In this document: piece after piece, positions 27,313 to 35,569 of the stretch
Position numbering within the stretch: position 1 is the first letter of the stretch
Layout of the letters: every line of letters begins with the position of its first letter
Source of the DNA: Parashewanella tropica
GTDB lineage: Bacteria > Pseudomonadota > Gammaproteobacteria > Enterobacterales > Shewanellaceae
Assembly (NCBI RefSeq): GCF_004358445.1
Contig: NZ_CP037951.1
Coordinates: 855,501 to 919,500, forward strand
DNA length: 64,000 nucleotides
Reading direction: 5' to 3'
Made by a program: the position numbers and the translations under genes
The notes under the pieces: model-generated
The model's input: the letters and a program-made list of their open reading frames with translations, nothing else
What the model was told of the DNA's origin: nothing
The model's database searches: none

Positions 27313-28884
27313 ATGGATAGGAATCAGGAGAATATGGATTTACCAACGCTTATAGCTAATGGCGCATCTGATGGAGAAGCTCAGGCTGATGCTTTAGCTG
27401 AAAAGATAAAGGTTACGCCAGAGGGGGCCAAAAATACTCGCGGTGTTATAGGTTCATTTATTCGCTCCTACAGAGATAAATCTCCTGAACTATCCAATAA
27501 GGCTTGGCTTTGTTTTGAGTTCGCTAAATATCCAGATATCTGGCGGACGGAAGAAGAGCTCGAACAAACAGCTGACGAGATTGTTGAGGAGGTGGCGGTT
27601 TTTAAATCATCTCAGCAAGAATTAGCTGAACACCACAGCAAAGGATTAAGCACAAACAACTGGTTGGCAGGAAAAATAGAGCAAGGTGCAACTGCTGTTG
27701 GTGTTACTAACATCGGAGCTTACGCTAAGGAAATTGAGTCAGCGATTGAGTCAGCAAACAAAGCAAACATTGATTTGCTTTACCGAAATGATGGCCAGCT
27801 GAACCAGCAGCTTAATTTGGATGGCTTTATTGCTGAACAACACCACGTTGATACCTTCAATCTTGATGCGGTAGCTAAAGGCAGTGAATATCGTGCCGAA
27901 GTATTACAACCCAAGCTTGGCGAGGCATATGGCAAAAATTCCGTGGATGTTGTTATTAGGAGTGGTGATGGAAAGATTGTACGTCGCTATCAGGCTAAGT
28001 ATGGAGCCGACGCAGATGCGACTGATACGCTGCTTAAAAAAGGCGATTACCGTGGTCAGCGTAAGTTAGTTCCTGAAGGGCAGTCTGAAGATATTCCTGG
28101 TAGTACTGAAACAATCGAAATTGATGGAGTTGAATCGAAGCCTCTTTCTAAACAGGAGGCCAAAAAAAGGCAGCGCAAGGCCCAAGAAGAAGCTGAAGCC
28201 AAACAGTATGATTGGAACGAAGCAAGCAGTACCAATATTGTAAAAAATATCGGGAAAAAAGCTGGTGCTACGGCTCTTTTGTCTGTTGGGTTTCAAGGTG
28301 CTCGTATTCTCGGTCGGCGTTTCTGGAATGGAATAACAGGGAAAGAAAATAAGAGTGTAGAAGAAGACCTTCAAGAGTTTGTGCAAAGCTCTCTAAAATC
28401 GGCATCAACCTCGGGACTAACAGTCGCTGTAACTGGAGGCGTAACCGTAGCAGTTAAAAGCGGCTGGTTGGGTGATGTATTAAAAAATACACCAGCTGGA
28501 AAGATTGCTAATTCTGTTTGCATCGGAATCGAAAATGCGAAAATTCTATACAAATACGCAAAAGGAGAACTAACTGGAGAAGAAGCTTTGGATCAGGCTG
28601 GTAGTGCAACATGCAGCCTTGTTGGAGGTCTTGCTGGCGGAACGAAAGGTGCCAGCGTGGGAGCTGCCTTAGGAACAGCTCTTGGACCTGTTGGAACGGC
28701 TATTGGTGGCGTTGTCGGTGGTGTAGTAGGTGGAATTGCTGGAAGTACCTTTGGTGAAGCTATATATGAAGGCGGAAAGAAGATTGTGTCTACAGTCGTT
28801 GACTCCGCTAAATCGGTTGGTTCTGCAATAAGTAGTGGTGTTTCATCGTTCTGTCGTGGCGTATCTTCTCTATTAGGATTTTAA
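27313..28884 (+). CDS. PD-(D/E)XK-like protein with glycine-zipper C-terminus
   Basis: A 523-aa protein not assignable to a named family. Residues 165-260 look like a nuclease-type core: EQHH (E175), VDVVI (D212) and RYQAKYG (Q227, K229), i.e. D...QxK. Residues 265-300 are a basic helix. Residues 430-515 are a glycine-zipper region (GGLAGGTKGASVGAALGTA and GGVVGGVVGGIAG), typical of membrane-inserting or membrane-associated proteins. An AGGAGA ribosome site precedes the ATG, and the gap to the vWA gene is nine bases. Possible roles are a DNA-degrading or membrane-perturbing effector; neither is shown. Confidence 0.6.
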   Translation: MDRNQENMDLPTLIANGASDGEAQADALAEKIKVTPEGAKNTRGVIGSFIRSYRDKSPELSNKAWLCFEFAKYPDIWRTEEELEQTADEIVEEVAVFKSSQQELAEHHSKGLSTNNWLAGKIEQGATAVGVTNIGAYAKEIESAIESANKANIDLLYRNDGQLNQQLNLDGFIAEQHHVDTFNLDAVAKGSEYRAEVLQPKLGEAYGKNSVDVVIRSGDGKIVRRYQAKYGADADATDTLLKKGDYRGQRKLVPEGQSEDIPGSTETIEIDGVESKPLSKQEAKKRQRKAQEEAEAKQYDWNEASSTNIVKNIGKKAGATALLSVGFQGARILGRRFWNGITGKENKSVEEDLQEFVQSSLKSASTSGLTVAVTGGVTVAVKSGWLGDVLKNTPAGKIANSVCIGIENAKILYKYAKGELTGEEALDQAGSATCSLVGGLAGGTKGASVGAALGTALGPVGTAIGGVVGGVVGGIAGSTFGEAIYEGGKKIVSTVVDSAKSVGSAISSGVSSFCRGVSSLLGF

Positions 28885-28886
28885 GT

Positions 28887-31034
28887 ATGGATATAAAAGG
28901 AATTATTGAAGCTATTCGTTCTGGTGTACCAGGAATTCAGATTCTAGGGCAGGACTTCAATCGAATCGATGAAGAAATTGAGTGTGTTGCCACGCAATTG
29001 AACTTCAAAATAAAAGAGTGGAATTGGGGGTATGGTTGGGTTGATTTTAAGACCAAGAGAGCTCTGCAACCTGATCAAGAAATATCTTTATTTCAGAATC
29101 TTAAATCAATTTCTGATGACGACCCGAACAGTAGAATTTATGTCATACAGAACGTCTATTCAGCATTAAAGAACGACATTAGAGCTGCAGCTAGATTGCA
29201 ACAGGAGTTATTAAGGATTAAGCGTCACTTTAAGGGGCAGGCTGCGATCTTTTTAGTATCTAAAGAGAATATAGAATCTCCAGAGCTTGCAAATCTTTTA
29301 ACCTCTTTTTCATGCTCTCCTCTTTCGCTATATCAGGTGGATGAAATTTTTCACTCTCTCTTAAATGAGCATTCTATTAATATTTCTACTGCTGTGCGCA
29401 ATTCTCTTAAATCCATATTTTCAGGTATGGAGAGAGACATGGTATTACAAATATTCGAAACGCTAAAAAATAAATATGAAAGCACATTTTCTCAGCAGTC
29501 TGTGAGTGACGCTTTAGCATTGAAGAAAAGAGCGTTATCTCACTCAGGATTATTGGAGTTGGTCGAGAGTAAAATTGTGATTGACCAAGTTGGAGGATTA
29601 GATCGACTCAAAAGCTGGTTGCGTAACAAAAAATACATCATTGAACACTTATCACAAGCTGAGAGCTTTGGGATTTCGCCGCCCAAAGGCGTACTTTTAG
29701 CTGGTATGCCGGGTTGTGGGAAATCAATGAGTGCAAAAGCTGCTTCCTCATTATTCAATGTCCCACTTTTTCGTTTAGATATTGGCTCATTAATGGGAAA
29801 GTTTGTTGGAGAGAGTGAATCCAACATGAAGTCTGCTCTAAAAATAGCGGAGCAAGCTAGTCCCTGTGTTTTGTGGGTTGATGAACTTGAAAAAGCGTTT
29901 TCTGGTATTAATGGAACCGGTGGGAGTGCAGATATAACCACTCGATTATTTGGCTACTTTCTAACTTGGATGCAAGAGAAGCCTGGGGCTGTATTTGTGG
30001 TGGCAACTGCCAATGACATTAGTTACATACCTTCTGAATTATTGAGGCGAGGGCGATTTGATGAAGTGTTTTACGTTAATCTACCTAGTGAGCTAGAAAG
30101 AAAGCAGATTTTCGAAGTTAAAATAAATCAACTAAACCCAACTCCTAGAGGAATTGATTTTGAAGAATTAGCTTGCTTGTCTGAGGGATTTTCTGGGGCT
30201 GATATCGAGTCTGTAATTAATGATTCGTTGGAAAACTTGTTCCGCAGTAATGAGCAAGTTCTCACCCAATCTGTCATTAAAAAGCAAATTAGTTTAATGA
30301 CACCAATAAGTGCAGTTCTTGAAGAGAAAATCTCGACCTATCAAGAATTGTTTGAAAAGTTCAGCCTCAAACCTGCATCCCTGTCTGACGAAGATGTAGT
30401 GAACGTAGACGCTATGTGTGAAAGCCATGATTCGTCTGAAAGGGAAAACGCTGCGTCAAACGAATTAATTTCTCCAGAAAAATTAATTAAGTTAGTAAAA
30501 GACGATACATCTTCGGTTCGCCAAGCTGCACTAAAAAATTCTCAATGTCCAATTAAGGCCTTAATGTATGTTGTCGACAACTATGAACCTTTTGATTTTG
30601 GTAAACCGGGCTCTTGGGCTAATACGCAGATCACAAAAGATGAGTTTGAATTAGCTCTGAGACATCCAAGCTTCAGCGGAGAACACATAGTTGAACTCTT
30701 TGAACGAAAAGCTATTGATGGTCAAAAATTATTGTTACTAGCCCATAAGCTTTCTGACGAGCAACGTAATAAAACTTTAAAAACGGCAAAAGTTAAATTA
30801 TCTAGCTCGATTTCATCGGCAAAGGTTCAGAATATTCATTCTATGCCTGGAGAGATTGTGAATAGTGAAGATACTCTGATTGAGATTGATAATGAAGAAG
30901 GCCATTCTCAGAGAGTAGTCGCTTCTGTACACGGCATGATATCAAAAATATACATTAAAGTAGGAGAAACCGTTAACTCTGGTGATGGATTAGCACTTTT
31001 GCTTATACCTAAAAAACAAGGAAGTCTCAGTTGA
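28887..31034 (+). CDS. Ycf46-like AAA+ ATPase with lipoyl/biotinyl-like C-terminal domain
   Basis: A 715-aa protein. The N-terminal 220 residues form the extra domain seen in Ycf46-type proteins. The AAA module follows: GGLDRLKSWLRNKK, Walker A GMPGCGKS (273-280), Walker B VLWVDELE (328-335) and RRGRFD (387-392). A helical repeat-like stretch follows (VRQAALKNSQCP). The last 65 residues (SMPGEIVNSEDTLIEI, then HGMISKIYIKVGETVNSG) resemble a lipoyl/biotinyl hammerhead domain, but the modifiable MKM-type lysine is absent. The stop overlaps the next start. It may remodel or gate the neighbouring effectors. Confidence 0.82.
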   Translation: MDIKGIIEAIRSGVPGIQILGQDFNRIDEEIECVATQLNFKIKEWNWGYGWVDFKTKRALQPDQEISLFQNLKSISDDDPNSRIYVIQNVYSALKNDIRAAARLQQELLRIKRHFKGQAAIFLVSKENIESPELANLLTSFSCSPLSLYQVDEIFHSLLNEHSINISTAVRNSLKSIFSGMERDMVLQIFETLKNKYESTFSQQSVSDALALKKRALSHSGLLELVESKIVIDQVGGLDRLKSWLRNKKYIIEHLSQAESFGISPPKGVLLAGMPGCGKSMSAKAASSLFNVPLFRLDIGSLMGKFVGESESNMKSALKIAEQASPCVLWVDELEKAFSGINGTGGSADITTRLFGYFLTWMQEKPGAVFVVATANDISYIPSELLRRGRFDEVFYVNLPSELERKQIFEVKINQLNPTPRGIDFEELACLSEGFSGADIESVINDSLENLFRSNEQVLTQSVIKKQISLMTPISAVLEEKISTYQELFEKFSLKPASLSDEDVVNVDAMCESHDSSERENAASNELISPEKLIKLVKDDTSSVRQAALKNSQCPIKALMYVVDNYEPFDFGKPGSWANTQITKDEFELALRHPSFSGEHIVELFERKAIDGQKLLLLAHKLSDEQRNKTLKTAKVKLSSSISSAKVQNIHSMPGEIVNSEDTLIEIDNEEGHSQRVVASVHGMISKIYIKVGETVNSGDGLALLLIPKKQGSLS

Positions 31035-32761
31035 AAAAATTATTAATGACATGGTATGGAATGACCGACCTTAGGGCGTCATTGAAGTTAGAAAGCACTA
31101 AAGGACCTGTTTTGGGAGCTTTGTTATCGGAGGACTACACCGATGTTGTCATCCTTGGTTTTACGCACCCTGATAAATCAAAGTGTGACACTGAAGAATT
31201 TCAACAAAAGCTAGTAAATATTAGCGCTTTTGGAGAAGATGATTTAAGGCAGTTTATTGATTTGATCTCGAACACGACGTATGCGCATGCTCATTTCAGT
31301 GACTGGCTCAATAAGCAGCTTAAAGAAGCAGGTAAGAAGGTAGATATTAGTTTTCGTCCTGTAGTGCTGTCACACCTCAATGACACCGAAGCTATATATG
31401 AAGCCGCTACTGAATCTTTGAATGAGATTGCAGAATTTAAGGGCGATAAGCTAGTTACTCTTTATCTTAGTCCTGGTACACCTGTTATGGCTTTCGTTTG
31501 GGCTTTTGCTGCTCTCAGATATCCGACACTTAAAAAACGTCTTATTGCATCCTCGCAAATAGGTAAACCACCCGAGAAAATTAAGTTACCAAATGAATGG
31601 CTAGAATGGCACGCAAAAGCTCTCCCTGAAAAAGACAAAAACTTTGATCAGTTTGATGCAATTTTTCATCTATTTGGTGAGCAAAGAGTCCCTAGTTTAC
31701 TCGGAATTAACCAGTTTCAAAGTAAAATTCATGTTTTCGTTAACTCTGCGGAGTTTCCAGCTAGTGTGATGAAGCAGTTTGTTGGTGAAAGTGATTTTTA
31801 TGAACTTGCTGTTGATCCTTATGATCCTGAAGGAGTCAAAGTTGAAATACTTAATATTGTTGAAAAGCTACCTTCGAATTGCCGTATAGGCTTTAATTTA
31901 ACTGGAGGTACAAAGCTGATGTATGCAGGTGCGTTAGCGGCTTGCAGAAAAGTTAACGCCATTCCATTTTACTTTGACAGTCGAAGTCATGAGACTATTT
32001 TTTTAAACGACTTTAAATCAATTCCAACTAAAACGATTAACTCTGTTGATACGTTTATTAAGTTAAATGGCTATAATCTTTGGATTTCAAAAACAGGTGA
32101 CTGGGAAGGCATACCAAATGTCCACAGTTTTGAAAGAAAGCAATTAACTTTAGAGCTATGGAATGCTCGTTCAAAAATTTCAAAACTCTATAAAGAAATT
32201 GTTAAATTTAATGATTCTCCTGAACCATTTGAGATAAATAGTCATGGTGTTTATGTTCGACTGTCGAGTGATCATAAAGCAGAAATTAGGTTAAACAATA
32301 AAGCCTTTCAGTTTCATAATTGGTCTGACTTTGCTCGATACTTGTCTGGTGGTTGGTTTGAGGAATATACATATCGGCAATTAGAGCCTTTAGTTAAATT
32401 AGAGCTAATAAAAGATCTTAGGATAGGTTTGGAAGTATCTATTGATGATGAAAAAGGTTACTCATTTCTATCAGAACAACAGTTATATCAAGAGTTAGAT
32501 ATAACGTTTACGGATGGGAGGACACTTTATATCGTCGAATGTAAATCTGGCGGAGTGAAAAGTGAACAGGTGATGAAATTACAAAATATCGTTCGATATT
32601 TTGGTGGGATTTCTGGTCATGGAATTTTAGCTTGCTGTTTTTCTCCAAAAGACAAAGTTATTCGTAAAAAAATTGCCGACTCATACAACATACATGAAGT
32701 GACTGGTAACTCATTATCCGAGCGAGTAAAAGCAATTATTTTGAAAAATAATGAAGTGTAG
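31031..32761 (+). CDS. double-CARF nuclease, Card1/Can2-like
   Basis: A 576-aa protein. Two CARF-like units are suggested: the first has DYTDVVILGF and LYLSPGTPVMAFVW (147-153), the second RIGFNLTGGTKLMYAG (TGGTKLM, 291-297). The C-terminal PD-(D/E)XK domain has GGWFEEYTY (E444/E445), QELDITF (D490) and YIVECKSG (E503, K505), the layout of the cyclic-tetra-adenylate-activated nucleases Card1 and Can2 (DUF1887). The start is TTG at 31031, overlapping the AAA stop; ATG 31046 is an alternative. The first unit also recalls the N-terminal domain of RtcR. All nuclease residues are intact. No CRISPR locus accompanies it. Confidence 0.83.
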   Translation: MKKLLMTWYGMTDLRASLKLESTKGPVLGALLSEDYTDVVILGFTHPDKSKCDTEEFQQKLVNISAFGEDDLRQFIDLISNTTYAHAHFSDWLNKQLKEAGKKVDISFRPVVLSHLNDTEAIYEAATESLNEIAEFKGDKLVTLYLSPGTPVMAFVWAFAALRYPTLKKRLIASSQIGKPPEKIKLPNEWLEWHAKALPEKDKNFDQFDAIFHLFGEQRVPSLLGINQFQSKIHVFVNSAEFPASVMKQFVGESDFYELAVDPYDPEGVKVEILNIVEKLPSNCRIGFNLTGGTKLMYAGALAACRKVNAIPFYFDSRSHETIFLNDFKSIPTKTINSVDTFIKLNGYNLWISKTGDWEGIPNVHSFERKQLTLELWNARSKISKLYKEIVKFNDSPEPFEINSHGVYVRLSSDHKAEIRLNNKAFQFHNWSDFARYLSGGWFEEYTYRQLEPLVKLELIKDLRIGLEVSIDDEKGYSFLSEQQLYQELDITFTDGRTLYIVECKSGGVKSEQVMKLQNIVRYFGGISGHGILACCFSPKDKVIRKKIADSYNIHEVTGNSLSERVKAIILKNNEV

Positions 32762-32765
32762 TCTT

Positions 32766-33353
32766 ATGAATAATTTAATTAATATCATTGTAGATACTTC
32801 AGGAAGTATGAATGATATGGGAAAAATTCATCTTCAACGGAATCTGTGCCGTTACGCAGATAAACTAAGAGCCATAGAATTTGAAAAATATTCAAAATTA
32901 GATATTCGCTTTTATCAATGGGCACAGAATGTTTCAGAGGTTGCTTTACAAATTGACGGAGATATTCCTGTCTTGAGTGCCAAAGGCTCCTCTAACTTAT
33001 GCGAGCTTTCTGGCTTTCTCAATGAGCTTAATAAGGATAAAGAGAAAGCCAGAGTTCTCATTTTGTCTGACGGTAATTTCCCCAATTCATACATCGTAAG
33101 CTTTCAAAACCAAATGGACATATTCAGCAGCCTACTCATCCGGACTGTTGCTGTCGGCGCTGATGCTGACTTGTTAAAGTTAAAGAAAATCTCCACAAAT
33201 AACACTGTTTACCTTTCGGAGAACATAGCTTCAGCGATTGAAAGTACAATCTTTGGTTCTGATGAGTCGTTGAACGTACCAATATCCACTGCCCAGATTG
33301 TGGAACCCGCACCGGCTGAAACAGAAGAGGCTGAGGAGGATTGGGATGCTTGA
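32766..33353 (+). CDS. second vWA domain protein
   Basis: A 195-aa vWA domain with MIDAS motif DTSGS (10-14) and LSDGNFPN. The C-terminus is an acidic, Ala/Glu/Pro-rich tail (PAPAETEEAEEDWDA). I use the internal ATG at 32766 rather than 32751, since the upstream Met lies inside the CARF gene. The stop overlaps the PP2C start by eight bases. Base composition shifts inside the gene, from AT-rich at the 5' end to more GC-rich after about 33000. Confidence 0.82.
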   Translation: MNNLINIIVDTSGSMNDMGKIHLQRNLCRYADKLRAIEFEKYSKLDIRFYQWAQNVSEVALQIDGDIPVLSAKGSSNLCELSGFLNELNKDKEKARVLILSDGNFPNSYIVSFQNQMDIFSSLLIRTVAVGADADLLKLKKISTNNTVYLSENIASAIESTIFGSDESLNVPISTAQIVEPAPAETEEAEEDWDA

Positions 33354-34074
33354 TCAACTCTGGAACAGCTGGGGGGCCTCAGTAATCGGTCCCCTACATG
33401 TTAAAGCCGGAATTCCAAATCAGGATTCTTGGATGGCACGCCGGTATAAATGGGGGAATGTCGTTGTTGTATCGGACGGACTGGGCAGCAAGGCACATTC
33501 AGATCACGGTTCAAAAGCCGCCTGTCTGGCTGTGTTTGAGGCTGCCAAGAGCTACCAGAATACTCCCGACGCCAATATCGTTGATATTTTAAGGCTCATT
33601 CATGCCAACTGGCTTGTGAAAATAGCTCCGTACTCTTCAACAGATTGTTCGGCCACATGCCTTTTCACTATCCAGAATGAAGGAATTATTACTCTTGGAC
33701 GCCTTGGTGACGGAATGATAGCCGCTATTGGAGAAACTGGTGAAAACCACCTTATCCTCAGTGACAACAAACGGGATTCCTTTTCAAACTACACAAACAG
33801 CCTTCAAAAGGAGTTTAAGCCCGAACAGTGGGAAACTGCGACGATTGAAAGTGCGATATGCAATGCAGTTGTGTTATGTACGGATGGAATATCCGATGAC
33901 CTGTTACCTGAAAAACAGGAGGACTTTGCACAGGAGCTCTACTCCACTTATGCAAACTTGGAGTCGGAAGAAAGAACGAGAGATGTCAAACGCTGGCTCA
34001 ATGAATGGCCGGTTCCGGCGCACTCCGATGACAAGACGATTGCTTGCTTGGTTAAGAAAGGAGGTTCCCAATGA
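33346..34074 (+). CDS. PP2C-family protein phosphatase
   Basis: A 242-aa metal-dependent phosphatase. Metal-binding residues are seen in VVVSDGLGSK (D44, G45), LGRLGDGM, CTDGISDDLL and SDDKTIAC. QDSWMARRY is the usual N-terminal signature after the first strand. I selected ATG 33346, with GGAGGA just upstream and an overlap with the vWA stop; the longer frame begins inside the vWA gene. It would dephosphorylate the kinase or its targets. The next gene, a kinase, overlaps its stop. Confidence 0.92.
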   Translation: MLDQLWNSWGASVIGPLHVKAGIPNQDSWMARRYKWGNVVVVSDGLGSKAHSDHGSKAACLAVFEAAKSYQNTPDANIVDILRLIHANWLVKIAPYSSTDCSATCLFTIQNEGIITLGRLGDGMIAAIGETGENHLILSDNKRDSFSNYTNSLQKEFKPEQWETATIESAICNAVVLCTDGISDDLLPEKQEDFAQELYSTYANLESEERTRDVKRWLNEWPVPAHSDDKTIACLVKKGGSQ

Positions 34075-35569
34075 GCCAAAGATTCGACGAGTATGTGGAT
34101 GAATATCAGAATGTACATATCCTTGGCGATCAGCTTGCGCCTCCTGGTGGCCAAGGGATTGTTTACAGAACCAAAGATCCCGATTTAGCAATCAAACTTG
34201 TTATTGATTCTGAAGGTAACCCTGTTACCGATCAAAAATCAGTAGAGAAATACTCGAAACGCTTTAAGCGCGTTCGGCTTTTACCAATTCCAATGGACAT
34301 GAATATAGCGCTACCAGCTGTAGTATTGGAAAACAAAGCAGGTTATGTGATGCAACTTTTGAGTGAGATGGTTCCGTTCAGTCATTTTTGGCTCGATGGC
34401 AAATCTGCAGAAAAAATTGGCTCCAACGATATCCCAGTATGGCTTTCTGAACTGCCTGAAAACGAAGCTAAAAAATTGTTCATTACTACAGAACCGGAGG
34501 GCTTAGACGCAGACTTCATGCGCTATACAAATGTGCATCATTGCTGGCTCGTCTTCATGGCAATGGTATGGTTTATGGTGATATATCTCCCAATAATATT
34601 TTTATTTCAGAAGGGCTTGATGATTCAACAGTTTGGCTGATTGATGCCGACAATATTCGATTTGAAATAACCACAGGCGGAAGTGTTGTATACACACCAA
34701 AATACGGAGCCCCCGAGCTTGTTCAGGGCAAAGACAGTGGCAGACCTTCAAGCGATTGTCATGCGTTCGCAGTCGTGGCTTTCTATCTTCTTTCGCTGAT
34801 TCACCCTTTTGTAGGGAAAAAAGTGGATAGTACGGATGATGGTGACTGGGCTGATGCAGAAAATGATGGCGAGGATATTGAAGGTAAAGCTTTTGCAGGA
34901 CTGTTCCCTTGGGTTGATGATCAAGATGATGATTCCAACTCTTCCGGCAGTGGCCTGCCAAGATCCCTTCTCCTTACAGAGAAACTGGCTATGTTGTTCG
35001 AGGGCACATTCGGGCTAGGTAGGACTACACCATTGCTGCGACCGACTATCTATCACTGGCCTGAAGCTCTTGCTCAAGCGGCAGATATGACCGTCACGTG
35101 CTCGGGCTGCTCAATGAGCTATTACTATGATTTCATTCACCCTGAAACAGAGGATTACAACTGCCCTTACTGTAAAACGCAGAGGCCGCAGGTGCTCATT
35201 CTTGAGTCTTACAGATGGAATGGACCCAATAAACCCTTAAACGCACCATGCTGGCGGTATGTACGTGAGATATCTCAGGGCACCGAACTCACGATTCCAA
35301 GGCGAGTCTTTGATGAGTTTGCAATGCTTGATTCTGATACAGCAGAGGTGCTCACATCTTTAAGCGATAATGGCATTCTGATTAAAAAGTCAGACCATGG
35401 ACAAGTCAATTTGTCCGTTGCTGTTGGTTGTCATCCGCAAAGTGGTTTTCAAAAGCTCTATTCACAGATGAAAATAGACGGATTAACGCCGGATATTCAG
35501 TTCTGGATGTTCGCACATTTAAATAGTCCTCGGTTGGTTAAGTGCGTGATCATCGGAGGTGGCAAATGA
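34071..35569 (+). pseudogene. Ser/Thr kinase with zinc ribbon, broken by a one-base frameshift
   Basis: Two frames together make one TerY-P-type kinase. Frame A starts at 34071: GGQGIVYRT glycine loop (25-33) and AIKLV (K42). Frame B continues from about 34529: LLARLHGNGM, catalytic VYGDISPNNIF, VWLIDADN in place of DFG, KYGAPE, then a zinc ribbon (CSGCSMSY and CPYCKTQ) and a long tail. Adding one A to the AAA at 34529-34531 reads through smoothly as MRYTKCASLLARLHG. Without it frame A ends at 34640 before the catalytic loop. It is a sequencing error, a real inactivation or a phase-variable run; no canonical slippery heptamer is present. Confidence 0.85.

Noticed and set aside
34529-34531. 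Programmed -1 ribosomal frameshift to join the kinase halves
   Set aside because: There is no X-XXY-YYZ slippery heptamer and no evident downstream pseudoknot; a missing A is simpler, though slippage cannot be excluded.
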